Assembly: GCF_002994745.2 (NCBI RefSeq)
Contig: NC_037094.1
Location: forward strand, 6,432,001 to 6,496,000
Length of the DNA stretch: 64,000 nucleotides
Source of the DNA: Rosa chinensis
Taxonomy: Eukaryota > Streptophyta > Magnoliopsida > Rosales > Rosaceae
Direction of reading: 5' to 3'
The notes below the pieces were generated by a model, which was not told the DNA's origin, searched no databases, and saw only the letters and a program-made list of their open reading frames with translations. A program made the translations under genes and the position numbers. Positions 13,488-25,264 of this stretch are shown here, piece by piece. The stretch's first letter is position 1; the number at the start of each line of letters is the position of its first letter.

Positions 13488-15487
13488 ATGGCTCAAGAGA
13501 AGGAAATGAGCAGGGTGACTGAGTGGAGGATAAGAATGGCAGATGGTTCATCTGAAGCTTTGGCTCCAGAAGCCGGGCTTGCCTGCCGAGCTTGGCTTGC
13601 TCTGAAGGGTCTGATTATGGGGTTGGTTCTGAAAGTGTGCAATTTCTTCAGGAAAGCTTGGGATTTGGGACAAAATGAGCCTAAAAAAGTGATTCATTGC
13701 TTGAAAGTAGGGATGGCACTCACTGTTGTTTCACTGTTTTACTACATGAGACCTTTGTACGAAGGTATGGGAGGAAATGCTATGTGGGCAGTTATGACTG
13801 TTGTGGTTGTCTTTGAGAACACAGTGGGTAAGTTCCTAGCTAGCTTCTCTTAGATTACATAATTTTCTGCAAGATAAATATGTTTTTATTAGGAGGTGAG
13901 GTAAAATGGGTTATTTGAGTTTTCCTAATTTGTATGGGACTATCTGATGTTAAGTATGGCTCTCATTGACTGAAGTTAAACATTTCACTCTCTAAATGCA
14001 GGTGCAACAATATGTAAAAGTTTAAACAGAATTTGCGGAACTTTTGTGGCTGGCTCTCTTGCCATTGGCATCCATTGGATAGTGAGTCAATCAGGAAAAG
14101 AATTCGAGCCTTTCATCAATGGGATTTCAGTATTTTTGTTAGGTATGTACTATGTAGTCCTACTAATGTTAATTTCCCCCAAAAAAAACTGGCTAAATAA
14201 GACTACTAATGCGTTTCTTTATTATTTCAGCTTCTGCAGTTACCTTCTCAAGATTTATACCATCAGTGAAAAAGCGATTTGATTATGGTGCAATGATCTT
14301 CATCCTCACATTCAGTTTAGTTGCAGTGTCGGGTTACCGGGTGGATAAATTATTGGAAATGGCAAACAATAGAGTATACACCATCATCATTGGGACTGCA
14401 TTATGCATTATGATAACCATGATTATTTACCCCATTTGGGCTGGGGAGGAACTCTATATGCTCATCACCCGAAACATGGACAAACTTGCCTATTCCTTAG
14501 ATGGTACTTACATACTCTAATCACATAAAAACCAAATATATGGTCAATCATGTTTAGGACAAAGTCACTGACTTTATAAGTCTTGCATTATATTTCAGGT
14601 TGTGTCGGAGAGTATTTCAATGAAAGCGGAAGCTCTTCTGAGGGTGACAAGGAATCTGCTAAGAAATTACTTGGCTACAAATGTGTTTTAACCTCAAAAG
14701 CAACAGAAGAAGCCATGGTATTTAACAACATAATTGCATACTTTCATCAAGTTACATTAAGTAATCACTTTCTGAAATTGGCATTGTATATATATTATAG
14801 GCTAATTTTGCAAGATGGGAGCCTGCACATGGCCGCTTCAACTTCAGACATCCATGGAAACAATACCTCAAAATCGGGGCATCAATGCGCGCTTGTGCTT
14901 ATTGCATTGACGCCCTTGATGGTTGCGTGAATTCCGAAAATGAGGTAACTAAAGATCTGTCATCTTATATTAGTTCTTGAAAATAGAAAGATATCATCAA
15001 TGATTATCTAGCTTCAACTACTTCATCTGGTCAACAGGTTCCTGAGTTGATAAAGAAGCATATGAGCAACATTGCTTTGAAAGTAAGCTCTGAGTCTTCA
15101 AGAGTCATCAAAGAGCTTGCAAAGACTATGAAGACAATGAAGAAATCATCTACTATAGATTATTTAGTTGGAGAAATGAACAATGCAGTCTTGGAGCTCC
15201 AAGAGGACTTAAAATCTCTTCCTACTTTATTTATTAATCCGCAGCCACTACAAGGAGCTGACTGTCCTGAAAAAAAGAACACGGGAGCAGTTGCTCTCAT
15301 GGATATCATGCCACTTGTGACTTTAGTTTCTTTACTGATTGAGATTGCTACAAGGATTGAAGGATTGGTTAATGCAGTTGAAGAACTAGCTGAGATGGGT
15401 GAGTACAAGTCAGTTGCAGATGAGAAGAATCAAAACCAGCCAGTTAGTAAAACTAATGTACCAGATGAACATAAGGAAGGGGTGTGA
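13488..15487 (+). CDS. Aluminium-activated malate transporter (ALMT family)
   Basis: Six exons join in frame to 488 residues: 13488-13827, 14002-14142, 14231-14503, 14599-14717, 14801-14944 and 15038-15487. The N-terminal half has several hydrophobic segments from about residue 65 to 220 (for example VIHCLKVGMALTVVSLFYYM and AMWAVMTVVVVFENTVG), as in the ALMT membrane domain. The family's WEP motif is at residues 297-299 (ARWEPAHGRFNFRHPW). The C-terminal half is a helical cytosolic domain. ALMTs are anion channels that conduct malate and other anions at the plasma membrane or tonoplast. The sequence does not show which membrane this one uses. An ATG at 13488 gives the usual start just before a conserved KGL...NFFRKAWDLG stretch. 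Length and exon layout are normal for the family. Confidence 0.93.
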
Positions 15488-17483
15488 GGGTTGTGCATAA
15501 TGTTGATTGGTAGATTGTCATATTACTAAAGATGTGCTGTAAATTACCAAATCTAACAACTTGGATCACAGTATTTCCAAACAAAAAAAAAAAACTTGAT
15601 CACAGTTTAAATCCTTCCATTTTTGGCAATGTCACTCTCACCAGTGAAATAGCTGTTAAGTTGGGCAGTATATTTTTGTTGGTCCCTTCTGTAATTTGAA
15701 TGAAATGAGCTTCAGTCGCTTTCACTTTTCCAGGTACCAATTATTGGTTTATCTGCTAAGCCGTGTCGTATATGAGTACATCCTACAAATTTCTAAACCT
15801 GAATAATCATATAGAATCTGCACAACTAAATTAAACTGAAAAATAGAAAAGTTAATTAATTACATGAAAGTGAAAGTCAAAGTGAAGGATAGACCAGAGT
15901 ATACTTTTGGGGTCTTTTTTCAAAGTCCATGTTTACATTGGAAATGAACTACGAGAACTTACTGATCATAATTTCATAAGTATAATATTAGCACAACAAA
16001 CATAATTCGAGGAATCAAACTGGGATTTAGAAGTTTTATATCAGATTTCGGCATAGTTTGGTGGTAATAAATACAGCCAATCTCACAATATTGTTTAGTT
16101 TTATTTTTGATAGTTGAAATAGCATTTCAAAACAGTGGATGCAGCTGTGGAGATGAGTCCTTTTCCTTAGTGATATCAGCAACAAATTCAACCCAGTTTT
16201 CAAATTTCAACTACAATGTAATGCTTAACTTTATGCAAAGATATATAGGTACCTCAATTTGGTCCTATTCATGACCTAATTTTGCTCTGTATCATTTATA
16301 TACATACACATCAATAGTTATTGGGATCTCCACTACATATGAAACCCACTATTGATTTGGTTAAAGATCTAAGATTTGCCCTGTCTTTGTGGTCTGTGCA
16401 ACAGCTGTGAGTAAGATATATAGGAAACTGACGCATATAGAAGATTTGACCTTCAAAAGATATGGGAGGCCTATGCAATTAGTTGGCAATCAGAGGACTT
16501 GTTCTTATAATAAGACAGAAAGAGAATTATATATATGAGACTGCAATTATTCAATCAAAGATCCTCACCACAATACACAATATCAACATAATAGTATCCT
16601 AACTTTTATTTCTTGAATTGAGTGGTGTTTCTTAATTAACTTATCCAGGGGAAGCAGATGAAAGAGGTATCTGATTACACATCCACTTAAGAAAAAAAGA
16701 AGAATTAACACATGTAACATATATTTATAAACTTAGACCTAACCGAACATAGTTGCATGTTCAATTGTGGGTTTAGGAGACATTATGTCACCTATTCTGT
16801 TCATGAAGGATCAAGATATGATTCTAGGTTTGGTTTTTCTGTTATTAATCAAGACTTTTCTCTTAAAAAATATAACAATTAATTAATGCTTGCAACAATT
16901 ACCATTAATGTACTTGCAGATTTTCCTTGAACTAAAAAGATGAAATCTGCACAATATATTGCTAAAATGCATGACAATTAAAAGGCACCCTATTCCATTC
17001 TACAAAAAGTGCTGCACAGCAAGTTTGAAAACTACCAGCCTTTTGGTTTCAGAAGTGAAAAGGACAAACTGATAATGATGCACGGTTCATTCCTAGATTC
17101 AAATGCATATATTGATATGTATATTATGAACTCTGCAGAGTGATTAACAGACCCCTCAATGACTCAATGTATTAGGCTCTAAATCTGATGGCAACATGAA
17201 GATCATCAGGTAGAGAATATCCTCTAGCTTTGCCATCTTGGCACTACAATCGTCAAACTTGTAAAATCCCTTCAAGAGTGCAACAACCTTGGTGTAATTC
17301 CAGTTCTTTAATCCTTATTATTTTTCTTTTACTGTTGTTAAGAAGACGAATAATTCCATGAAAATGATATCCTCTTGCAACGAAAGAAAACATATGTTCC
17401 CTTGCAAAATATATCAGACTATTGTCTTTAAACATATTGTATATAACAGCTAGCCTTTATTTCCTGATAAGCATGCATATATG
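15488..17483. other. Intergenic region holding a second ALMT-upstream block
   Basis: No gene is recognised. From about 16030 to 17235 it repeats the DNA that precedes the ALMT start codon, but no ALMT exon follows the second copy: no membrane-segment or WEP coding is found after it. The remainder is AT-rich DNA leading into the displaced tail of the minus-strand JAZ gene. Confidence 0.55.
16030..17235. repeat. ALMT upstream block B, second copy without a gene
   Basis: Diverged direct repeat of 11960-13310, in the same orientation and with the same order of matching patches. Where the ALMT start codon would be expected there is only non-coding sequence followed by the JAZ gene tail. This suggests a tandem duplication in which the second ALMT body was lost or never included. 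Confidence 0.7.
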
Positions 17484-17645
17484 TCAGCCTTGATGAGATG
17501 AATTGAGAGAAAAGTGGCCTAAACGGGAAGGGAAAGGTGAAAGGTCAGGAAGCAGTATCCGATTTTCTTCATTCAATCCCTTCCCCTTGTCAGCCTCATT
17601 ATCCTCCTCCGCCTGCTTTTCTCTTGGAAGGGCATAAGGTGATTC
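17484..17645 (-). pseudogene. Orphaned C-terminal coding tail of the JAZ gene
   Basis: Read on the minus strand just beyond the hAT-like insertion, the sequence resumes at CCT TAT (Pro-Tyr of the PY motif). It stays open for 50 codons to a TGA at 17484-17486. The composition (acidic, Lys-rich, then Pro/Ser-rich) suits a JAZ C-terminus. The frame is the one that would continue ATC ATC AGC AAA TCA CC from 18354 if the insertion and one copy of its 8-bp target duplication were absent. It is now cut off from the gene by about 0.7 kb, including an in-frame stop. An open frame here suggests the insertion is fairly recent (inference). Confidence 0.75.
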
Positions 17646-18336
17646 TAGGGGTGTGCAAAACACGGTACAAACCGACCAAACCAGTCGAAACCGACCGGTA
17701 AATATGGTTTGGTACTTTGGTTAAGGTTTTTTAGCGTTAAAATATGAAAGCCGGTTCAATACCGAACCAAACAGTTTATGAATTAGCTCGGTTTGGTTTT
17801 TCTTTTACTTAAACTGTGAAACCCGAACCGACCGGTATGTATTAAATATAATAGGAAAAAAATTTAAATTTATATACATAATATATATATATATATATAT
17901 ATATATTTGTGGGTAGTCTTTTATAAGCAAGTTATAAATCTCCAATTATAATTTGATTCTCAAAAGGGTAGTAATGATATACAACCATATTGAATCCTAG
18001 ATCCAAAAGGCTTAAAACCCAAATAAGTGAATCATTTTGAAACTATTTTGGATTTTGTTCTTTGAATATTAGTTTTGGATTTTGATTATTAAATTTTTAT
18101 TATTGAGATTGAGTTTTAGTATTTTTACTATGAATTTTTTGTAAACAAAACGTCAATGCTATATAGGTTAAAACCGCCTTACCGACCGAACCAAACCATC
18201 TTTAAATGGACTGGATTGGATCGGATTAAGTTTATTTTCTTCGATGACTGGTTGTCTAAAATGTCTAAACTACTTACTTTGGCATAAAGACGATTTGAAG
18301 TCAAAACCGATCCAATCCAATCCGCGTGTAGCCCTA
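17646..18336. mobile_element. hAT-like MITE inserted in the last JAZ exon
   Basis: This 691-bp element has short terminal inverted repeats: left taggggtgtgc, right reverse complement tagggctacacgc. It is flanked by an 8-bp target duplication, ggtgattc at 17638-17645 and ggtgattt at 18337-18344 (7 of 8). Subterminal regions are rich in accgacc/ggttt motifs on one side and ggattgg/ccaatcc on the other. An (AT)n run lies at 17879-17906. No transposase coding is visible, so it is non-autonomous. An 8-bp duplication and taggg-type ends are typical of the hAT superfamily. Confidence 0.82.
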
Positions 18337-19814
18337 GGTGATTTGCTGATGATCCTACAAAAACACAATATGCAAACAATAATTAAGGTATATTTTTTCT
18401 TTAATTAAAGTATACTACATGGAGAATTAATGTGTTACGTACTTTAATTGATAATACCTACTAACCATTGGTCTAGTGGTACTTTTCTATACAATGTATG
18501 AGTCCCAATATGTTTGATGCCCCGGCCCCATTCCGGCCAAGATTAAAAAACTGGTATTAACAGGATCGTACTCTAAATTTACCTGTCCCTAGGCTTTTCA
18601 AGAAAACATTGCAGAGAGTATCTACTTGCCATAGGTATTCCTGAAAATGGCAAATGAGTGAACTAGCTTGTATCATTATATATAATGACAGTAATGGTAA
18701 AAATTCAGTATAACACTAATTACAAAAATCTTATGACAAACCAAAAACGTCCTGCTATTCATAGCTAGAATTGGTTTATTCTTAATCTGATTTGGTTTAT
18801 AGAAGATAACTCATTAATTATGAAGGTGTAAAAGAACCACATACCTGCTCTTAACTTGGAAGCCGATCGTAACTTTGATTTGTTAGATGGTTTTCTCACA
18901 TTTGGCTTTGGCCTTTCTGCAACCACAGGTTTCAGTAATGAGCTTTCACCAGCTAGACGCATAATCGCTTGAGCCTACAATAACGACATCGCAATGCATG
19001 AGTAACTCAAAATTTACTGTTGTTCTGTGGAAGTCAATTATAGGCCTAAAACGGTTGCCTCGATCATTTTGTTCACCTTATGTTCAGTCATGACTCATGA
19101 GTGAACACGTACACATATCATAACATAAGATTTCACTATATTATACTATTATAGTATAGAATATGAATTTAAACAAAAGTTGAAAAAATGAAATATGTCA
19201 GCTACAACATAGCATCCATGGATTGGATAAGCTCCGAGCATGTGTTTATTTATTTCCTGAGAATAAAATTGAGAATATCTTCATTTATTTAATTTGAAAA
19301 TCTTAATTTTTCACCTTATCTACAGGAATGTTGTCGTAGACATTGATAACCCCATTGAAGAATATTGTGAGTTGTTTTGACGTCTTGTCGTTTGATGGAG
19401 TTGCTTCTACTTCACCACATGATCTGCATTGGTATATATACAACAACAAATACGTATATTGTCATGTATTTGATTTTTTATGAAGTAGACAAATAAAGAA
19501 TTAATATATGCGTACTGTAGTTGTGGAAGCAACACTTGCTCTAGCAGAGACGGGGGTCGTCGGAAGTTATTCCAAGGGAGCTCTAATTTGCGATTAATTT
19601 CCACATTTATTTTAGCATCCATGTTGTTTTGATTTTTTGTCAACAGATATTTTTTGAAGAACCAAACACTCTCAGATATACTGTCATTTCTTGATGATCT
19701 TAAGCTACTATTTCTTTGCTGGTCATCTAGGGTTTGAAAACAAGAATTAGATAGTGCATCATCATTTGTATGGTTGTTCTCTATGGTGGTTATAATAGCA
19801 GTGCAGCAAGACAT
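18270..19814 (-). CDS. JAZ: JAZ/TIFY jasmonate repressor with transposon-altered C-terminus
   Basis: Minus-strand exons 19516-19814, 19315-19423, 18845-18974, 18583-18640 and 18270-18354 join in frame to 226 residues. Exon 2 carries the TIFY (ZIM) domain with TIFF instead of TIFY at residues 119-122 (KQLTIFFNGVINVYDNIP). Exon 4 carries a Jas domain, IPMASRYSLQCFLEKPRDR, degenerate at several usually conserved places (canonical JAZ proteins have LPIARR, then SLxRF, then KRKDR). In the family, TIFY mediates NINJA/JAZ contacts, while Jas binds MYC factors and COI1 in the nucleus. The last exon should encode a final PY. Here the hAT-like MITE gives SPR plus a MITE-encoded tail ending at a TAG (18270-18272). 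If intron 4 is retained, translation stops directly after RDR (TAA at 18579-18581), giving 199 residues. The start is the first ATG of a 299-nt exon with no recognised N-terminal motif. Exon 1 is the least certain part. Confidence 0.85.
18465..18545. mobile_element. Possible tRNA-derived SINE relic in JAZ intron 4
   Basis: On the plus strand a box A-like tggtctagtggta (from about 18469) is followed some 45 bases later by a box B-like gtttgatgcccc. This is the spacing of a pol III promoter in a tRNA-derived SINE head. No clear target duplication or poly(A) tail was found, so this is tentative. Confidence 0.35.
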
Positions 19815-22635
19815 GGTGTTGCTCTCCCAAGTAGCTAGATAGAGAAGCCTTCAACCCTATGACATCATCAAATATTAGGAGACAAATGAGAAAAAGAAAA
19901 AAAAAGTGACAGCGGGTAACCAATTCTAATGAATAAGAGATCAAATAAACCTAACCAACTAAAGCTTCACACAAGGCATACATAAAGCTTGTTCAAATGA
20001 TCCAAATTGTTCACTCATTAGGTTTATATGCAAAGGTTAATTATATGAGAAAACAAGAGGAATGAGAATCTTGGTAATCTAGACTATGCATGTAAACGAA
20101 TATATTTGATAATAAATGCATGATTAAATGACTACACGATGTATCATTTAGCTGAATTTTTACAAGGACGTACTGTCTTCGCATTATGATGACCTAAAAT
20201 GCGAATGGTCGATCGACTTTGATCCTTGAACATGCAAGCTCTAAATAATAGGGAGAAAGTCCGCAAACTATACTACTATAGTGTGATGGCGTATGTTTTT
20301 TCTGTTGAAGTATGGATATATATAGAAAGAGAGAGAGAAGCATAGCGATTGGGAGTGTCGCCTGGGGAGAAGTTGCTGGTAATTAATATAATGAAAGGCA
20401 GGCTACGTACAGGGAGTAAAGGGTAAGGCTTTCGATGCATACGAAATCAAGTTTAACTCATCTCCATGTCTTCATCTGGTTCTCAATTCGAATAATTATC
20501 TTTTCTCTTTTCTTCTTCTATCTAAATTGTCACTATCCAAATAAAAAAGAAAAAACAAACATTCTATCTGCGTTTATGAGAAAGACATCCTGGAATAGAC
20601 TAACAAACGAGTAATCACGAGTAAATTAGGCGTATTAGTTAAAAGGAAACAACAAATTAGCATGATGCCCTGGACAAGCATAAGAATTTTATTTCATGCC
20701 GGGCATTGCAAAGCATGTGATTATCAAATATTTGACTTCCTTGCCCTGGCTGCTGGGAGTCAAGTACTTAAGTTTATATTCTAGCTAGCGAATCTAGTGA
20801 TATTACTATTAAATATTCTTCAATATACAAATCATTCCGATCGTTGATTTAAAATTTTTGATAGAGTGCTCACTTGATTTTTTTTTTTTTTGAATAAAAG
20901 GCTAGTGCGGCTGCCCTTAAGTCTTGATTAATGAAACCGTCGAATACAGGGGGGGACATTGAGCCTAAACCCCTTATTACAATAGGCACTTAGAGTACAT
21001 CCTGAAATAATATCATGAGTCTCTACTAAACAATTGTATTCAAATACGCACTAACTAGCAAAGAATGCGTTCCAGACGGTTCTATTTGCTTCCCAACGGT
21101 GACACAACGGAAAGATAACTCGATCTGCAACTCGAATACAACGTAGCATAATATCCATTCTCACAGCTTTCCCATCATGTTGCCACTGGAAAATACATCC
21201 AGTGACACCAAGTTTCACCCTGCCACTAGGAGGTAGCGATCATTTGACAAAGCAAGGAACTCACCGCCTACCTAGAGCAGACAAGACATTTTGAGTGCAC
21301 ACACATGCAGAAAGCCCGACTAGCCCTACACAACGAATGCAAAGACTTATTGCTCGCAAATTGCGGAAAACAACTAAACAACATAAAACAGAGCTGTGTC
21401 CCCCTGCCACCACAACCACCTTCCCACCACCAGTGTTGAGCCACCCACATGCCACCGTCGCAGTCCAACCAACGACGGTCAACTTCTGGCCACTCCAGCC
21501 AGCACATGGAACTTCTGCAAACGGATCCGGATCCATCGTCTCCGCAAAGTCATCGATCGCAACCGGCCTTTGATCTGCACCCTCCAGCCATCGAGTCCGG
21601 CCGGCCAACCAACCCCCAACAAATGCCTCTCCGACCCAGCAGAAGCCAATCCGATCTCTGATCCCAGCGCACTTCCTTGACACAGCCACTTCATTCGACC
21701 CAGAAAAACAACACAGGACACCTCTTGATCCAGACCTTTGAGCTTGAGACACAACCCTGAAACAGACCACCAGTCCGACCTCCCCCAACATTGGTCGGCT
21801 AGGCCAGAGGCCATCGCCGACATCGAGGCACAGCCGGACAGGCACTATAATAGGCAACGACGTGCTCTAGGATTTTCCTGGAGAAAGAGAGAGAGAGCTA
21901 CTCTAAGTGTTTCCCTCTCAGATTTGACAGACTGAGTCCTCACTTGATATTCGCCCTAGTTGTGAATTTGATAATGTTTCTCATCCACAATATTGGAAGA
22001 GGTCAAAGGTTCCAAAGAAACATAGAAAATTATCAATTGTCTCAGACGAAAAATATTGAACTAAGAGATTATAGAAATCCAGTGGAACCCTAAGTGATCC
22101 AACAAAAACATTAGAGGGGAGCATTGGTTTATAGCATCTAGATGACAACTCAAAAAGTAGATAGACAATTCTTAGGTTTACCTGATGGTGAACTTTTTTA
22201 TTTATTTGTTATTCTATGATTATCCAACTTACTCGTTCATACCACTTGTGATTGATTGAAAATCTTTCCCGGCCTTACTATTTCATATCGGAACCTTTCT
22301 GTAAAAGAGTCTTCGTCTTCATCACTATCCAAAATGCATCAAAAACCTCTGGCTCAACTGGGGTGAAATTGAGAATCACTCATCATTCCCTCAGACCCAA
22401 ACCACGCTTAATTATTCTAAAAAAGTCGACAAACAATAGCTTTTACATCAATACTTTCCATCAAACGGCGTGTCGTTTATCCAGTCTAAGGCTCTTGCAT
22501 CAATCCCATCACTCAATGTGGGGTTTAGCCCATATCTCAGATTCATTTGGGCTTACAGACCCAAGAAACAAGAAAGAACGTTCTTGAGTCTTCAAAAACC
22601 CTCAAAAACCCTGGAAATTCCAATAGATTCCGGCC
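19815..22635. other. JAZ 5' region, a retroposon and ZNHIT2 upstream region
   Basis: No host gene is recognised. The JAZ leader and promoter should lie from about 19815 upward. A LINE-type retroposon fills 20864-21948. From about 21950 to 22635 the DNA leads to the ZNHIT2 homologue, with the final 100 bases (aaccctcaaaaaccctgg...) resembling a plant 5' leader. Confidence 0.5.
20864..21948 (-). mobile_element. LINE-type retroposon with target-site duplication
   Basis: A 15-bp direct repeat, gagt(g/c)ctcacttgat, flanks the segment at 20864-20878 and 21934-21948. A poly(T) tract (20878-20891) follows the left copy, so the element lies in minus orientation with its poly(A) tail at the left. Next to the tail is a 3'-end-like stretch (read plus: gaataaaaggctagtgcgg). 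The right, 5', half is GC-rich with long open frames on both strands that match nothing I recognise and are probably compositional. It has the same architecture and orientation as the element at 3578-4494. Confidence 0.7.
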
Positions 22636-24739
22636 ATGGCGGACTCCATAATCACCTCTGAGAAACCCTCCACCTCGTCCCCTCTCGACCCTCCTTCCCG
22701 CATCGTCTGCCACGTGTACGCTCTTCCTCCTCCTCCTCCTTTTCCATTTCCAAAGCTCCCTTCTTTAAATTTTCCCCCAAATTCTGATTGCCCTAAATCT
22801 CTTTGCTTTTCTCTCAATGCAGTTGCCAGAAGCAGTTTTCACAGTACACGTGTCCTCGATGCAACTCACGCTACTGCTCTCTTCACTGCTACAAGGTAAT
22901 TTCCACGGATTGTTTGGATTCTGTTTTGGTGAAATTTTGGTTAATGGTTTTGGTGATTTTGTGGTGAGCAGTCTCATAATATTCGATGCACCGAGTCGTT
23001 TATGCGAGATAATGTGGTCGGGGAGCTAGGGCAATTGGGGCCGAATGACCAAACAAAGCAGAAGATGATGGACATACTGAAAAGGTTTCACTCTGAAGAT
23101 GAAGCTGATGGCATGGATGAGGATGTGGATGGTAATTTCTTTGTTTCTTTTACGAATGCTGTTGTTTATTTTTACTGTAAATTGTATGTTTTAGTTTGTA
23201 AGTATCACATTGCGAGATATAAGATTACACATTTGCTGCTTAGGAACAGAGAAGTATTTTCGACTGAGGGTTTGGTACGGCTTTGGTTGAGGAATTAGAG
23301 GTGAACTGTGGTATGTATGAAGGTTTGTTGGGTTAAGGTTGAGTGAAGAGTTGGATGCCTTTGAATGATTACTAATGAAGTTGGTGTTACCAAATCGTTC
23401 ATAAGCCGAAGGCTGCCATTAGATAAAGCATCGAAGTAGTATGATTAGTGTCTTTGGGAAATTTTGCTCTGGAATGTAAAACTTGTTGTAGTTGGTCTAT
23501 GAATCATTGAAGCCTAATGATGGCTGCTCCCTAGTTTTTCAGTCCTTATCGACTTTCCTAAAACATATTCATATTTAAGTTATGGTCCTTGACTGATTTA
23601 TCAGAAAATTGGATTCCTGACCAAGATCTTGTCTTATTTTTCAGCTGATTCTGCACTGTCTGAGGAGACTATTAAAAAAGTGCTGTCTGGTAAGTTCATT
23701 CATGTCTTGCAGTTATTCTGATCAGATAAACAGTTTGCAGTCCTTAGTTTATAGTTGTCATCTTAACCCGTATGTCTTCTGGATTATCCGTTCTTTAAGT
23801 ACCTGGCCATATCTGATAGCTAACACGAGTTTATTGTAATCAATCTTTGCAGGAGGTGAAGTTAGTTTTGATGATCTATCTGCAGAAGAGAAGAAACTAT
23901 TCCAAAGAGCTGTTGCTTCTGGAGAACTGAGCAAGATGATTAAGCCTTGGGATCCTTGGTGGTTGAAGCCTTCTGCCAGGACAATATCCTTCAGCAAAGA
24001 AGGAACCCAACTTATCCAACCGCTTGCCAAAGAGGACGAACCAATGTCACCAGAAGAGGATCAAGAAAGCAGTCAAGCAAGTGAGATTCCACCAGGTCCT
24101 GAGACACCACTGCCTCCCCTCAGCAAGCTTAGTTCCGCGAAGCCATCGCCATTCTTAGCTGTTCATCTGGTCGACATTATATACAGCTACTGCTTTGCTC
24201 TTCGTCTCTACAATGGTGATTGGCAATCAGATGCCACAGGCTCAGCTATGGTAGTGCTCTCCGTGTCATCTGTATTGGGTCAAGGAGGGCAGCCGGAGAC
24301 TGTCCTGGAAGCTCTATCTTATTGCTTGGAGCAGACCTGCTCTCCGGCTTTCAGACAGATGGGTGGCGTGCAATTTGGACTAGGTCTCGTAGATGATGTA
24401 ATAACCCTATTAACATTAGGAACCCCTGCATTGCTGTGCTTGCTTTGTGATCTGCAGAGGATGGTCCAGGCCGGGGAGACCGAGCTGAAATCAGAGAAAC
24501 CACGAAAATCAAGAAGAGCTGAAATTAGGAGTAAGCTGAAGCAGGCCGAAAGGAAAATCTACTTCCTCATGTGTTGGGTCCACGAGCAACCTGGGGAAGC
24601 TTGGTCTTCCTTAGGAGCCATCGTAAGGGCAGAGAAGAGTTCAGCTATGAACTATGAAGCTGTCTCAAGGTCTGGCAAACCGGACAACAAAGCAGAACCC
24701 AGGAGCAAAGTTTTGATTCAAGAGATTAAAGATATCTAG
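22636..24739 (+). CDS. ZNHIT2: Zinc finger HIT domain-containing protein 2 homologue
   Basis: Five exons join in frame to 414 residues: 22636-22715, 22823-22895, 22972-23131, 23645-23689 and 23853-24739. The N-terminus holds a complete zf-HIT finger: C25-x2-C28, C37-x2-C40, C45-x3-C49 and H53-x3-C57. The exon 1/2 junction falls between Val27's first two bases and the rest, which fixes the donor at 22716 rather than at 22714. The large last exon (SAEEKKLFQRAVASGEL, then IKPWDPWW) is the long region seen in ZNHIT2. In animals and yeast ZNHIT2-type proteins work with the R2TP/HSP90 co-chaperone in assembling snRNP and other complexes. The plant role is inferred by homology. It is an ordinary housekeeping gene with no break seen. 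Confidence 0.9.
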
Positions 24740-25264
24740 GCAATCTCTTAGTTCTTCCTTTCAAAAAGAAGCACAGAGTGTATTAATAGTTTTTTTTTTT
24801 TGTTTTGACCAAACAGAATGTATTAATAGTTAACTGTAATGACTTGTAAATGTGATGGTGTATTTCTGTTCAGAATTGTCAAGTGATGTAATTTTCTTCA
24901 AAGCATTTTATCTTTAGGCGATTCGAACACCTAACCTATCGTAATGCCAACTCACTTGATTACGACGTCGTTGGCTATCCACTTTATTGTCGGTTACTCA
25001 CTCACCCGCCGATAATGTACATCATTTTCGTGCCTTTTCCCCTGTAAATGGCATTTAGGTAATTTTAGAGATAACCAGGGGTTATTCTGCTATTTCCGTC
25101 CCAAAACTATATGAGCCTTGGTCACTCTCTCTGGTTGCGATAAACCCCAGAGTCGTCTCAGAGAGAACACCTAACAATTCCTGGAACGTCGTCGTCTCGT
25201 CTCGCTCGGCTTCGTCTTCTCCGATTGGAACCAGAAGGCCCTCTGCAACAATCTCAGGTCAGAT

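Noticed and set aside
21261..21857. 198-codon minus-strand frame and overlapping frames
   Set aside because: They lie in the GC-rich part of a LINE-type retroposon. Open frames on both strands are explained by composition, and no domain is recognisable.
24915..25000. tRNA-like boxes on the minus strand (ggtgttcgaatcgcc)
   Set aside because: Box B is good, but no cloverleaf forms and no SINE tail or duplication is visible. Too weak to list.
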